Positions 1-17,031 are shown, numbered from the stretch's first letter. The stretch: DNA of 47,782 nt from Anaeromyces robustus (GCA_002104895.1 MCFG01000466.1:1-47782); one strand, 5' to 3'. The notes: generated from the letters alone by a model not told the origin. Numbers and translations are program-made.

Positions 1-3675
<3,675 letters not shown>

Positions 3676-4198
3676 AAATAATAATAATTAATTAATTAAT
3701 TAAAATAAATAAATCATTTAAAATAAAAAAAAATAAATAAATAAATAAAATAAATTTAATTAAAAATATAAAAATATATAAAAAAAAAATAAAAGATAAA
3801 AAAAAAAAAAAAAGATAAAAAAAATAAAAAAAAATAAAAAAAATAAGAAAAAAAAAGAAAAATAAATAAATAAATATTAAAAATAAAAATAAAAATAAAA
3901 TATATGAATTATAATTATTTTATGGATTATATATAACATTTATATATATATTATATATATAATGAAATATTTTTTTTAAAATAATGATAATAATAATAAT
4001 TAATTAAAAGAAAATATAATATTATTAATATTTTTTAAACTAATATTTAATATAACATAAAAAGAAATTAAAATGAAGGGTAAAAAATAATAAAAATAAA
4101 TAAATAAATAAAATAAAATATAAAAAATAAAAATAAAAATAAAAATAAAAATAAAGAAAAAAAACATGTTAAAAATAATAATAATAAGAATTTATGTA

Positions 4199-4232
<34 letters not shown>

Positions 4233-4962
4233 GCTTAACAGAATTTCAAAAGTATTAATTTTCTTTTTTCTTTTCTTTTCTTTTTTCTATTTATTTTAAA
4301 ATTTATTAAAACACATAATTTTTAAAAAACACAATTCAATGATATTATATATTATATATTACCTTTTAAAAATATATTATTATAATTATTTTATTTATTA
4401 TTTTTTATTATTTCTTTTTAATATTTCATTTTATTAAAATTTTAAAAAAAAATTATAAAAAGAAATGAATTAAAAAAAAATTAATTAGGTTGTATAAATT
4501 CCATCTTAATTTTTTTTTCTTTCCTTTTTTTTTCACAATTTATAGCGATGGTAAAAAATTAGTAAAAAAAATTTTTCGTTTTTGTTTTTTTGTTTTTTGT
4601 TCCATTACATGAAATTATATTTTTGATCTTTAAAAGGTCTATTTTTTTTTTTTTTTTTTTTTTTTAGTCTTATTATTGTTATTATTATTTCTATTACATA
4701 AAAATTTATTTTTTTACGTATTATATATTTTTTTAATTGTTTTTCTTGTTGATGTTTTTTTTTTTTTTTTCTGTCTTTTTCTTAGATTTTATGGTCTAAA
4801 AAAAAAGGGATTAAAAAAAAAATTACATAATTTTTTTTTTTTTTTATAAAAATGAATAGTATTATTTATTATTATAATAATTAAGTAATATTATAAAAAT
4901 TATTTTTTAAATATACATTAAAATTGATTTATTTATAATTGAGAAGGCAATAATTATAATTG

Positions 4963-4993
<31 letters not shown>

Positions 4994-5143
4994 AAATAAA
5001 AAGAAAAAAATTTATCTCTTAAATAAATGTTTTTTTATTTTTAAAATAAATTTATTCTTTTTAAAAAAATTTTCCTTTTCTTTTTTCATTTCTGTTTTTA
5101 CTTTTGGAGCTTCATTTTTGTTTGAGCACATATCCCCTTCACT
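3676..5143. other. Convergent intergenic spacer, no gene seen
   Basis: Lies between the stop codons of the Bro1/ALIX gene (+) and PFL copy 1 (-). It is A-rich on the left and T-rich towards the right, with poly-A and poly-T runs and short TA and AAAT tracts. Both mRNAs must end here, but in such AT-rich DNA no single polyadenylation signal can be chosen. Confidence 0.8.
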
Positions 5144-8100
5144 TTAGAGAGTTTCATGGAAAGTTCTAGCAATAACTTCTCTTTGTTGGTCTGGAGATAA
5201 ACGAATGAAGTGAACAGCATAACCAGAAACACGAATAGTTAAGTTTGGATACTTTTCTGGATGAACCATAGCATCTTCTAAAGTTTCACGAACTAAAACA
5301 TTAACATTTAAGTGGAAACCACCTTGGTTGAAGTAACCATCTAATAAACCAGTAAGGTTAGCAACACGTTCATCATCGATCTTACCTAAAACAGTTGGAA
5401 CGAAAGTGAAGGTGTTAGAGATACCATCCTTACAGTAAGCGTATTCAACCTTACTAACGGAGTTAAGAGAAGCAACAGCACCATGAGTTTCACGACCGTG
5501 CATTGGATTACAACCTGGAGCAAAAGGTTCACCAGCCTTACGACCATCTGGAGTAGAACCAGTCTTCTTACCGTAAACAACGTTAGAAGTAATAGTTAAG
5601 ATAGATAAAGTGTGTTCAGCGTTTCTGTAAGCTGGGTACTTCTTTAACTTAGCAAGGAAAATCTTTGGAATTTCAACAGCAAAGTGATCAACATCTTCTT
5701 CATCATTACCGAATTTTGGGAAATCACCTTCAATCTTGAAGTCAGTAGTTAAACCAGTCTTTGGATCACGAACTGGGAAGACCTTAGCGTATTTAATAGC
5801 AGAGAAGGAATCAACAATAACTGAGAAACCAGCAATACCGAAGGCCATGTAACGGTGAACGTTAGTGTCGTGAAGAGCCATTTGAATAGCTTCATAACAG
5901 TATTTATCATGAGAATAGTGAATAGCGTTCATGGTGTTAACGTAAAGGCAAGCAATCCAATCCATAGCCTTGTCGTAAACTTCCCAGGCAGATTCGAAGT
6001 TAACGGATCCATCTTCATTTAATTTAATATCACCAAAGTCTGGACCAACTTGCTTTTCGGTTCTTTCATCGTAACCGTGGTTGAAAGCGTAAAGTAAAAG
6101 CTTAGCAAGGTTACAACGAGCACCAAAGAATTGCATATCTTTACCAACTCTCATTTGAGAGACACAGCAAGCAATAGCGTAATCATCACCGAACATTTTG
6201 TTCATAAGGTTATCATTTTCATATTGAATAGAAGAAGTATCAATAGAAATCTTGTTACAGAAGTGCTTGAAGGAAGTTGGAAGGTTCTTGTTCCATAAAA
6301 TAGTAATGTTTGGTTCTGGAGCAGCACCAAGAGTTCTTAAAGTATTAACAATACGGTAGGAAGTCTTAGTAACTAATGGTCTACCATCATTATTCATACC
6401 ACCAACAACCATAGTAACCCAAGTTGGATCACCGGCAAATAAATCATTATATTCTGGAGTACGTAAGTGACGAACTAATCTAAGCTTAATAATTAATTGA
6501 TCAATTAAATCTTGAGCTTGAGCTTCAGTTAAAAGACCCTTTTTAATATCGTTTTCAATGTAAATATCGAAGAAACAGTCAACACGACCAAAAGACATAG
6601 CAGCTCCATCTTGATCTTTGACGGAAGCAAGATAACCGAAGTAGGTGTATTGAATAGCTTCCTTAGCATTGGTGGCTGGCTTGGAAATATCGAAACCGTA
6701 AGAGTTGGCCATAGCCTTTAATTCGTTAAGAGCCTTAATTTGTTCAGCAAGTTCTTCTCTGGTTCTCATGTTTTCTTCAGTCATGGTAATACCAAGACTA
6801 AGCTTATCTTGCATTTTCCATTCAATTAATTGGTCAACACCATATAAAGCAATACGTCTGTAATCACCAATAATTCTACCTCTACCATAACCATCTGGTA
6901 AACCAGTAAGAATGGCATTAGATCTAGCTTTTCTCATTTCTGGAGTATAGATATCGAAAACACAGTCATTGTGGGTCTTACGGTACTTGAAGACTTCTTC
7001 AACTTCTGGATCAATAGTACGATCGTAAGCCTTTAAGGCGTTCTTGACAATACGAACACCACCGAATGGCTTAATGGAACGCTTGAGTGGAGCGTCAGTT
7101 TGTAAACCAACAATGTCTTCCTTTTCCTTAATGATGTAACCTGGCTTGTGAGCGCTGACAGTAGAGATAGTTTTGTTATCAACATCAAGACAACCATTAC
7201 TCTTAATTTCTTCAGCACGGAGTTCACAGCACTTGGCCCAAACATCCTTAGTATTAGCAGAAGCTTCAGTAACAAGGAAAGAAGCATCACCTTCGTATGG
7301 GGTGTAGTTTTCCTTAATCCACTTAGCAACGTCAATAACTATTTATATTATAATTATAAAATATATATTTAAATAAAATTTATATTAGTAAATTATACCC
7401 ATTTATTTTCATTTTATTTTATTTTATTTTATTTTATTTTATTTTATTTTATTTTATCCTATCCTATTCTGTTTTATATTATTTTATCTTATTTTATTTT
7501 GCCTTTTTTATTTTGGTTTATATTATTTCATTTTATTTTATTTTATTTATTTATTTATTTATTTTAATTGATTTTATTTTATTTTTATTTTTTATTTTAT
7601 TTTCTAAATTTTATTTTATTTTTTTTATTCTATTTTATTTTTATTTCTTATGTTTTGTAAATGTATTTATTTAACTCATTTCTTTTTATTTTTTTTTCTT
7701 CTTTTTTTCCGTGATTATTTGTTTTTATAGTTATTTGTAAATTATTTTTATTTATTTATTGCTTCCCATATATATTTTAATTTCTTAATTTTCATTATAA
7801 TTTCTTTTGCATTTATATTAAAATTTTATACATTATGAATATTTATGCATCTTATTAAATTATCTTTTAATATATACATTGTTTTAAAACCATATATTAT
7901 ATAATCTAATAATCTTCTTATACATATATTGTTTTAAAAACGTATAAATATTAAAATAGTACATTTCAAGTTATTTTTATACACTTTATTTAAAATAATT
8001 AAATAATTTATTATAATAATAATAATAAAAATAACAAGAATTTTCCTGAAAAAAAAATATTCATATAAGAAGTTGAATTATAATATCATATTTATAATAA

Positions 8101-8541
8101 TACACGTATAAAAAAGGGCCATTGAAAAATATGAAATAAATATTGATATATATCTGAGATTTTTGCTTTTTTATTGTTTTTTATTTTTTATTTTTGTTTT
8201 CTTCAAAAATATGTTTCTTATTTTCATTTTTGTTTTTAATTATATTTATTATTTATTTGTTTATTCCTTATAATTTTTATTAAATATTATTTATTTATTA
8301 TTTTCAATCATGTAATTCATTATTTACTTATTTATTTATTTATTTATTATTTATTTATTTATTTATTTATTAATTCATCTTATATTTAAAAGAAAACCAT
8401 ATTTTTGTAATTATATTTATTGTTTTATTTATTGTTTTTTTAATTAATTATTCATAATTTTTATTTATTTATTTATTTGCTTATTTATTGTTGTTTATTT
8501 TTTTTTTCTTATTATTATTATTTTAAAATTTTACCTTGCAT
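5144..8541 (-). CDS. pfl: Pyruvate formate-lyase (formate C-acetyltransferase), copy 1
   Basis: Converts pyruvate and CoA to acetyl-CoA and formate; in anaerobic gut fungi it feeds mixed-acid/hydrogenosomal fermentation. Exon 2 is 5144-7338; exon 1 is 7 nt at 8535-8541 (ATG CAA G, donor GTAAAA). The joined protein is 733 residues starting [20 protein letters not shown]. It aligns with E. coli PflB from about residue 23 to the end, so it lacks that enzyme's first ~22 residues and has no obvious organelle presequence. The Cys-Cys pair (IACCVS) is at 393-394. The glycyl-radical site (RVSGYAVHF) is Gly708, about the expected distance away. An in-frame TAA three codons before the ATG supports this start. 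Codons favour AAG, AAC, TAC and CTC, unlike copies 2 and 3, suggesting high expression. A separate PFL-activating enzyme would be required; none is in the window. Confidence 0.93.
7339..8534 (-). other. Long first intron of PFL copy 1
   Basis: 1196 bp from donor GTAAAA (after ATGCAAG) to acceptor TAG before TTATTGAC. It is about ten times the length of the equivalent introns of copies 2 and 3 (103 and 114 bp). It contains an (ATTTT)n tract at about 7411-7500 and several TTTA runs. I see no coding sequence in it on either strand. Confidence 0.75.
7411..7500. repeat. (ATTTT)n pentanucleotide repeat
   Basis: Repeated ATTTT units with scattered C/G substitutions, inside the first intron of PFL copy 1. 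Confidence 0.85.
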
Positions 8542-8946
8542 TTTGTTTTATTATATTTTAATTATATATATAAAAAATAATTATATATTTAATATTAATA
8601 ATAAGTTATAAAAATATTAAAAAAATATTATATATATTTTTAATATTTTTTAATAATAAAAATTTTGTTTTTTTTGTGTGAAGAGAAAAAAAAAAAAAAA
8701 AATATCTGAAATTGATATTTATTTGATTTTCTATTTGCGTCAATCTTATTTGTCAAACTATCGTGTTATCGTATAAAGATTTCATAAATATAGCAAATAC
8801 AATTAATATATAATATATAGTCCAATATAATAATAATATAATATAATATATAATAAATAAATAGAGATGTTACTTTATTAGTAATTAATTTGAATGATTT
8901 AAAACTTAACTAATATTTAATATATAAAATTATACATTTAATTTTT

Positions 8947-8948
<2 letters not shown>

Positions 8949-9030
<82 letters not shown>

Positions 9031-9104
9031 TGATTTATTTATTATTTATTTATTCATCTATTATTTTTTATTTTAATTATTTATCTATAATTATAAGTGT
9101 CTAT

Positions 9105-9167
<63 letters not shown>

Positions 9168-9189
9168 TTAATTTATTAATTTATTAATT
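8949..9189. repeat. Two (TTTA)n microsatellites
   Basis: Tracts of TTTA at about 8949-9030 and 9103-9189, separated by degenerate AT-rich sequence. Confidence 0.9.
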
Positions 9190-9774
9190 TATTTATTAAT
9201 TTATTAACATATTAATATATGTAATTTATTTAATTATTAATTTATATTTTTTATTAATTTATATATTTATTCATTTATTAGTATATAATATTCTAAGGTG
9301 TATTTTATTACTTGATTTATATTTATTTTTTCTTTATTTTTATTGGTCAATATATTTAGCTACAATATAATTTATTATATGTATAATATATTATTAATAT
9401 ATGTAAAATTCAATTAAATTTTTACAGAATGTATATTGATCATATTGATGTATGTAATATAAGTATTAGCTTCTTTTTCCTAATTTATTTATAGTCTTTA
9501 ATTCTATAATCGAAATATATAATATATTATATATTATATTAGATTACATTTCATTTTATCATATTTATATTTAACATATATTTAATAATATATTAATAAT
9601 ATCAATAATATAAAAAATATATAAAAAATATATTATAAATGTAAATTTTTAAAAATAATTATTTTAATAATTAATAGGATTAATTATAAAATTGTTTCCA
9701 CTATTATTATTCATTAATCATTATTCATTTTTCAATTCCATTATTCATTATTATTCATTATTATTAGTATTTAT

Positions 9775-9827
<53 letters not shown>

Positions 9828-11973
9828 TCATATACTTAATAAATAAATAAATAAAACTATTAGGTAATAGTATCATATCATATCATATATTATTATTAAT
9901 TAATACCTTTATTTATTTTAAGAAAGGTGATAATAATAGGTAATTAATGTTAAAAACTAAATAATAATGTGGATATTACCATATTTATATCTTGATATGG
10001 TAAATTTTGTTTTTGAATATATATTGTTAAATTACCCTTTGAATTTATTTTTTTTTTACTTATAATATCATAATTATCTTAAATTATACATGTGAAAAAT
10101 ATGATTTTATTCATCCTATTATTATATTAATGTAATAATATAATAATTATTAGATATAATTAAACAATATTTTTAGAATCTTTTTTTTTATCATTATTAT
10201 TATTATTATTATTGTTATTATTATTATTTACTCTAATTGTGTCTTTATATAACGGGTAAATAAAATTAGTATATTAGTTTAAAAATAATATTTAAAAATT
10301 TTATTTATCAATGTTAATGCAAGTAAAATATTACGAATATTTTTATTAATTATAAATTTTATATAATTTAACTAACAACAAAACTATAAATATTATTTAT
10401 ACCATTATTTTACTGTAAGTAAATTAAGGTTTTACTTACAAAAAATTCTTTTTCTTGAATACATATTAAAAAAAATAAAAAAGAATATTGGATAAATTAT
10501 AGAAGTTTAACGACTTAAAAATAATTTATTATTTTTAATAAATTATTATTATTATATAATTTATATAATCTATATAATTACTTTACATATTAATATATGA
10601 GGAGTTAAAACCGATTATAATAATATTTTAATAATATTTTTTATTGGTTTGAATATTATACATAAAGATTAGAATTAAATAATATAATATATAATATATA
10701 ATATAAATATAATATAAATATAATATATAATATACACAATAAATAAAGTTTTTCATAAAAAGAAAAATTGGTTTAATAGATTTTATTATATATATATATA
10801 TTAAATTAAAGTTTACAATATATTACAATGAATACAGTTTATAATTAATATAAATATATTAATATATCTTAATGTAATATTTTACTATATTACAATATAT
10901 TATATAAATATATAAATTAAATAATTTAAATATTTAATAAAGTATATTCTAAAAAAATTAAAAATTAAAAAAAATAATCTGGGTGCACAGTAATAAATAA
11001 TAAATCGTATTTCATTAACATTCCATGAATATAAAATAAATGTTTTAAAAATTTTTAATATATGGAATAATATATTATATAATTTAATTTGATATTACCA
11101 TCAATATATTACAATATTTTGATATATCTAATTCCAATTAAATATAAAAAAAAAAAAAGATTTAAAAATAAAAAAAGAAAATCATCTATTTGAAAAAAAA
11201 ATCTATTGGGTAAAAACCAATCACCTACAAATAATTTTCTAGTTTGTAGAGACCACAAATTATTAAAGGTTTTACTTTTCTTTTCAAACCGATTTTAAAT
11301 TTTATAATTTATAATTTATAATCTTTTTAAAAATAAATCTATGTAAATAATTAAATATATGTAAATAATAATTAAATAAATATATTAATAATAAATAAAA
11401 ATTTTAATAGATGAATAAATAAAAAATAAATAAATTGTAAAAAAACAAATAATAATGGAATTTATACGAAACACTAATAATTAACAACTTTATAAAAAAA
11501 AAAGCATGGTGATTCTATAATAAAGTATAATTATTATTTTTATAGTATTAGAGTTATAATAATATATTATTATTATTAAATATAATTATTATAAAATACG
11601 AATTGAGTTAAATAAAAACACATGTTAAAATAGCAAAATTCTCAACTATTCTATAATATAATATATAATAAATCTCTTTTTTTTTTGATTAACGAAAATT
11701 AATATAATATATATATATATATTTGGAAATATTAGATCTTTTTAATAATAATTTAATAAATATAAATGAACAAATAATTAAATTTTAAATAATTAAATAT
11801 AAATAATTAAATGGATAAATAAGTATTATAATAAAAATTACATCTATTAATAAATGTTATTAAAGAATGAATTAACAAAAAATTATGTTATTTTTAAAAT
11901 AATTAAACTATTTTTAAATATTCAAAATTTTCACACAATAATAGTTAAATGTTTAAATTTTTTATTTATTGAT

Positions 11974-12032
<59 letters not shown>

Positions 12033-12993
12033 TTAATAAAAATAATAATAATATATTATAATTATTACTATTGATAATGTTATAGTTATATAATTATAAT
12101 TATGTCTAACAAAACAATGATAATAATAATTATTTTTATATATATTAATATTTGTTTTGTTATTATGATACCAATTTGACTTTCTAATTAATTTTTTATT
12201 ATTATTATTTTTATTTTACTTTTTATTTTTTCTTTTCTATTTTTATCTTTTTAATCAATTTATAGTTTATGACTAAAAGGATGAAATAATTTAAACCTTG
12301 AAAAAAAATTCAAAAAAAAAAAAAGTTCTTTTCGTCCCAATTTCCTAAATTTATATTTAAAATTTCTTAATAACTTTATCATAAACTTTAATTCTACTTC
12401 CAATTATATAATTAATGTTTCCGTTGTAATTTTTATTACGAATTATAATAAAATACAAAAAACCAATAATTAATAAATTATTTTTTTTATTTGTTTGTTT
12501 GTTATTTATCTTTTTACTTATACACAAAGAAAATATTTAAACTTAAATTTTATAATAAAACATTAATTATATATTATATTTATTTACTAAGTAAATATTT
12601 TATAATTCAATTATTTCTAAAAATTTAAAAAAAATTACTATTAAATATATTTATGTTTTTATTATTATTAATAAAATATAAAAATAATATAAAAGAAAAG
12701 CAATCCTATTTCTATTTAAGTGTTTTAATAAAACCATCATTTTTTTAGAAATATATATTTTTATGATAAAACATATTTCCTTTGAAATAGAAATATTTAT
12801 AATAATAATTATTATTAAATAATCTTTAGTAATTAATTATTATTTCAAATTATTAATTTTCAATACAATTTTAATATATTACTCCATATAAATATCATAT
12901 ATTATTTAATAAATCTTTAATTAGTAATATATAAATAATACATTAAAACAAATAATTTAATTAAAAATTTTATTTATCTATTTATTCATTCAT

Positions 12994-13048
<55 letters not shown>

Positions 13049-13599
13049 TTCATTTATTCATTTATTTAATTAGTTATTTATTATTTCAAATGTTAAATGT
13101 TTTGTTTTGCGTCTAAATTTTTATCATTTTCGTTATAAAAAAAAATCATTCCTGAAATTTTTCGTATTATTCCTATAAAAAAATTTTTTTTTTCGTATAT
13201 AATAATAATTATATACAAATTTGATAAAAAATGAAAGAAATAAAAAATTAATAAAAAATAATTAAATCTGTTTTAGTGGTGGAAAATATGATAAAAATAT
13301 ATTTATTAAAAATATATATATATCAGATGATAAATTTTTATATGGCAAAGATTTCATCAACTACAACTACAAATATGTTAATATTAAATAAAACTATTAT
13401 TATTATTACTTTTATTTAATAATTATACTTAATGAACGTTATCATATATTAATTATTAGTTATAGCATTAATAAAATAAATGAATTAGCAAATTAATAAT
13501 AATACATGCATTATGTTATTTAAGAATACTATAAGAATACAATTAATAGAATTAAAAGTGATTAGTGACTTTCATATGTGCATATCAGTAAATGTATAT

Positions 13600-13641
<42 letters not shown>

Positions 13642-14292
13642 AGAAATCTATAAATTTATTTATTATTAATAAATATTCATATAAATAAACTTATATATAA
13701 ATAATAATATATTAATAGTTTATATTAGTTATGATATTTATTTTAATAAAAACTTCGTTGTATATGTGTTATTAGATATAAATTTTAATTAATTAAATAA
13801 AAATAATTATAAAAATAATTATATATATATATATTTATTCATTTATTCATTCATTTGTTTGTTTATTTGTTTGTTTATTTATTTATTATTTATTTTTTAA
13901 TTATTATTTTCACATTTTTCATTACATTTATTTATTATTATGTAAAATTCTATTGCATAATATTAAGATAATTTTTTTTTTTTTAATTTTTGTTTAAATT
14001 CAATAATTATTACAAATTATTAAAATATTACTAATGATTATAATCATTTATGTTTTGTTATTGCTTAAGTATTATAACATTTATATGGATCATTAAACTT
14101 TATATCGTCATTATTTTTTTTTTAATTGCTTTTTTAAAAATAATGTATTCGATTTCTATGTATTTTAACTTTAAAATTGAATATTATTATTAAATATTAT
14201 TATTAATTATTATAACGTGTTATTTATTTATTATTCTATTTTATTTTTTTTTTATTAATATTTAATAATACATAATAACATTAACTATTTTT

Positions 14293-14360
14293 TTCACTTT
14301 TATAAGTATAGGTTATCTTAAAATTTAGTTTTATTAAAAGTGAAAGATAACCTATACTTA
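14293..14360. other. Interleaved inverted repeats (A-B-A'-B' order)
   Basis: A 10-bp segment (14293-14302, TTCACTTTTA) pairs with 14335-14344. A 17-bp segment (14303-14319, TAAGTATAGGTTATCTT) pairs perfectly with 14344-14360. The arms are interleaved rather than nested, the topology of an H-type pseudoknot if transcribed. It could equally be a scar of template switching. No gene is attached to it. Confidence 0.6.
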
Positions 14361-14429
14361 TTTATTTTTATTGAATTCTATTTCAATTTTAATACAATTT
14401 ATATTTTTTTATTATTTAATTATTATTTA

Positions 14430-14483
<54 letters not shown>

Positions 14484-14625
14484 ATTAATATTAGTATTAA
14501 TTTTTTATTATAAAATTGCCATTTTTCATTATTTATTGAGTGTTCTAGATAAATATTATAAACCTAATCATAATTATTTATTTATAGGGTTAAGATAAAA
14601 AATTAAACTTTTAACTAATAAATAA

Positions 14626-14628
<3 letters not shown>

Positions 14629-14660
<32 letters not shown>

Positions 14661-14665
14661 ATATA

Positions 14666-14708
<43 letters not shown>

Positions 14709-14767
14709 ACAAATAAATAATAAATAAATAAATAAATAAATTAATTAATTAATTAATAAAATTTATG

Positions 14768-14802
<35 letters not shown>
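14629..14802. repeat. (AAAT)n tract followed by poly-T
   Basis: About 115 bp of AAAT units with few interruptions, then a short TTAA-rich stretch and a T run of roughly 30 bases, just upstream of the small gene at 14971. Confidence 0.9.
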
Positions 14803-14808
<6 letters not shown>

Positions 14809-14970
14809 TAACCCTCATTTTTTATACCCTTATTTTGATTATTCAATTTATTACTGTTGTATTTATAGTATTTTTTTTTTCTTTTTCCTTTTTTCTTTCT
14901 TCTTCTTCTTCTTTTAATTAAAAATATTTAAAGTGTTGTTTATATAGAATATATATTTAGGATATTAGAT

Positions 14971-15619
14971 ATGGTCGAAAATATATATATTTTGAAAATG
15001 CTGGATCCAGCAACTCCTTCATTTTGTACTTATTATAAAGAATATGCTGGAACGTTAGATAATATGAAAATAATATATTCTAGCATAGAAAAAAAATATT
15101 GAGGAATTATGCCATGAAATTTTAGTAAAACAATCTATGGATGACTATTTTAATGGTAATAAAAATGCAATTAATAAAGGACTCTATGGCAATGAACCCA
15201 TTTTTATTTCTACAAATATTGTCGATGTCTATAAACATGATATTCAAAATAAAGAAATAATTCATAATAATATATGGGATTGTGAATATAAACTTAGATT
15301 TAAAAAATGTTTAACAGAGAATATAATTACCCAAGATGAAAATACTAGTAAATATAAAACTTATGTTAAATTTTATTTTTTGAATTTAGAATTATATGAT
15401 GATTTTTTAAATTCTTGGAAAGAAATAAAAATTCCTACTTGGGGTAATCCAGGAATATTAATAATAGATGGTACAGATTCAGAAAATGTTGCAACATATA
15501 CACCATTGTATTTAGAAGATAAAGTATTTGATAATTTAAATGATGCAAAAAAGTATATATCAGATAGTAATCAAATTAATTTTTCAACTGTATTTAATGA
15601 AATATTTGGTGATGGTTAA
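14971..15619 (+). pseudogene. Unrecognised small gene with a +1 frameshift in an A8 run
   Basis: I do not recognise this family. An ATG at 14971 opens 43 codons (MVENIYILKMLDPATPSF...) that stop at TGA 15100-15102. The next frame is open from about 15097 through an internal ATG at 15137 to TAA 15617-15619. The two join smoothly if the A8 run at 15089-15096 is read as seven bases, giving about 215 residues of mixed, non-repetitive composition. That differs sharply from the simple-repeat DNA around it and argues for a real protein. No signal peptide, membrane segment or catalytic motif is evident; it is acidic and rich in aromatic residues. It may be a recent pseudogene, a sequencing or assembly error in the homopolymer, or use an unseen splice. 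If only the distal part is used, the product would be 160 residues from 15137. Confidence 0.55.
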
Positions 15620-16449
15620 GTTGTTTTAATAATTATTTTTATTTTTTTTATTTGTTAAATGTGATTATCCTTAGTTCATTCATTTATGTAGGTTATAATG
15701 AAAAGTAAATAACAAATAATAACAAAAGATGAAATATTGATTTTCTTTTTTATTTTTATAAGTACTATAAAATAATAGTAATAGAAAGGAATACTTTAAT
15801 TTATAAAATATACTTTTATAGTCTTACAAAATAAATTAAAGTAGGTTTAAAGGTTAGATAAAAATAACAAGTATTTAGTAAATAACAATAATAATAAAAT
15901 GAGATATAAAAAAGAAAAAAGAAAATTCCAAAATTAATATATATCATTCTATATATATGTGACTAAGTTATGTTTAAAATTAAGTGCCTATTTATTATTA
16001 CATTAAATATAATTATATTTAAGGACATATAAAGTAATTGGAACTATTTAGGATTCTTGATTCCGGAGAAAATGGACACAGGTGAAATTATTGATAATAG
16101 GAGACTTAAACCAAAAAAAAAAAAAAAATTATTATTCATATTTTTTTAAAAGAATACATTTGATACTTTATCTTAATATATCAATGTCTTTAGCAATGAT
16201 AATATATAAAAATAAATAAAATTAAATTTATATTTATCGAATAAAATTAAATAATTATTTCCTTTTCATTCTTTAGGATTTCTGGACATAATTTATATTT
16301 AAACGATAGTTCATAATATACCATTATATAATTATACATTTTAAACAATGTATAATAAAGAAGGAATACATTGCAAATTAACAATTTAAATTATTTAATA
16401 TAAAATGTTTTAAATAGTCATTAATAAATTGTTTAAAAAAAAAAAAAAT
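15620..16449. other. Spacer, no gene seen
   Basis: AT-rich but less repetitive than neighbouring spacers, with a slightly more GC-rich patch near 16040-16110. No open frame of note and no tRNA-like fold was seen. It may include the 3' untranslated region of the gene ending at 15619. Confidence 0.6.
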
Positions 16450-16705
16450 TCAGTTTTTTGAAAATAAATATCAAATCGTATTATTATTAGAAATAATACA
16501 TTTGTTCTTTGAAAATACATATCAAATAGTATTATTATTAGAAATAATACATTTGTTCTTTGAAAATACATATCAAATAGTATTATTATTAGAAATAATA
16601 CATTTGTTCTTTGAAAATACATATCAAATAGTATTATTATTAGAAATAATACATTTGTTCTTTGAAAATAAGTATCAAATAGTATTATTATTAGAAAATA
16701 ATACA
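16450..16705. repeat. 51-bp minisatellite, five units
   Basis: Units start at about 16450, 16501, 16552, 16603 and 16654. The middle three are essentially identical; the outer two carry a few changes. The unit contains TTTGTTCTTTGAAAATACAT followed by a TATTATTATTAGAAATAATA block. As 51 is a multiple of three and the unit lacks stops in one frame per strand, both strands show open frames; this is a property of the repeat rather than evidence of coding. Confidence 0.95.
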
Positions 16706-16991
16706 TCTCATCCGTATAAATTATTATTATTTTTTATTTATTTTACCTAAAAATGATGCTACTTTTTTTTTTTTTTTAAAAAAACAAGATTTTACCATAT
16801 AGTATAATTATTAAAGAAATATAATAATTCGTATAAATACTATAAAAAATGTTAGTATTAATAATTCATATATTTGTATATAATTATTTATACTTTTAAT
16901 AATAATAAATAATAATAATAAATAATAAAGACAATTTATGAATGAATAAAAGATTTTTTTTTTTAAATATTGCTTTATTATAATTTTATTT

Positions 16992-17031
<40 letters not shown>

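Larger units (their letters stand above)
8542..14970. other. 6.4-kb repeat-rich spacer, no gene seen
   Basis: No reading frame with normal amino-acid composition was found on either strand. It carries (TTTA)n tracts at about 8949-9030, 9103-9189, 11961-12035 and 12972-13072. (ATT)n tracts lie at about 9780-9826 and 14431-14480, a ~40-base A run at 13601-13640, (AAAT)n at about 14629-14745 and a T run at 14771-14802. The left end should hold the PFL copy 1 promoter; the short, less AT-rich stretch near 8735-8795 is the only obvious compositional change there. Confidence 0.7.

Noticed and set aside
5144-6937. Taking the Met before RKARS as the PFL start in all three copies
   Set aside because: The frame continues about 134 conserved codons upstream ([11 protein letters not shown]... 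YTPE), matching the known PFL N-terminal region, so that Met is internal.
7148-7372. Frames of about 60-100 residues over the PFL 5' exon on the opposite strand (also 19331-19582 and 42099-42293)
   Set aside because: They overlap the conserved PFL exon antisense and mirror its codons.
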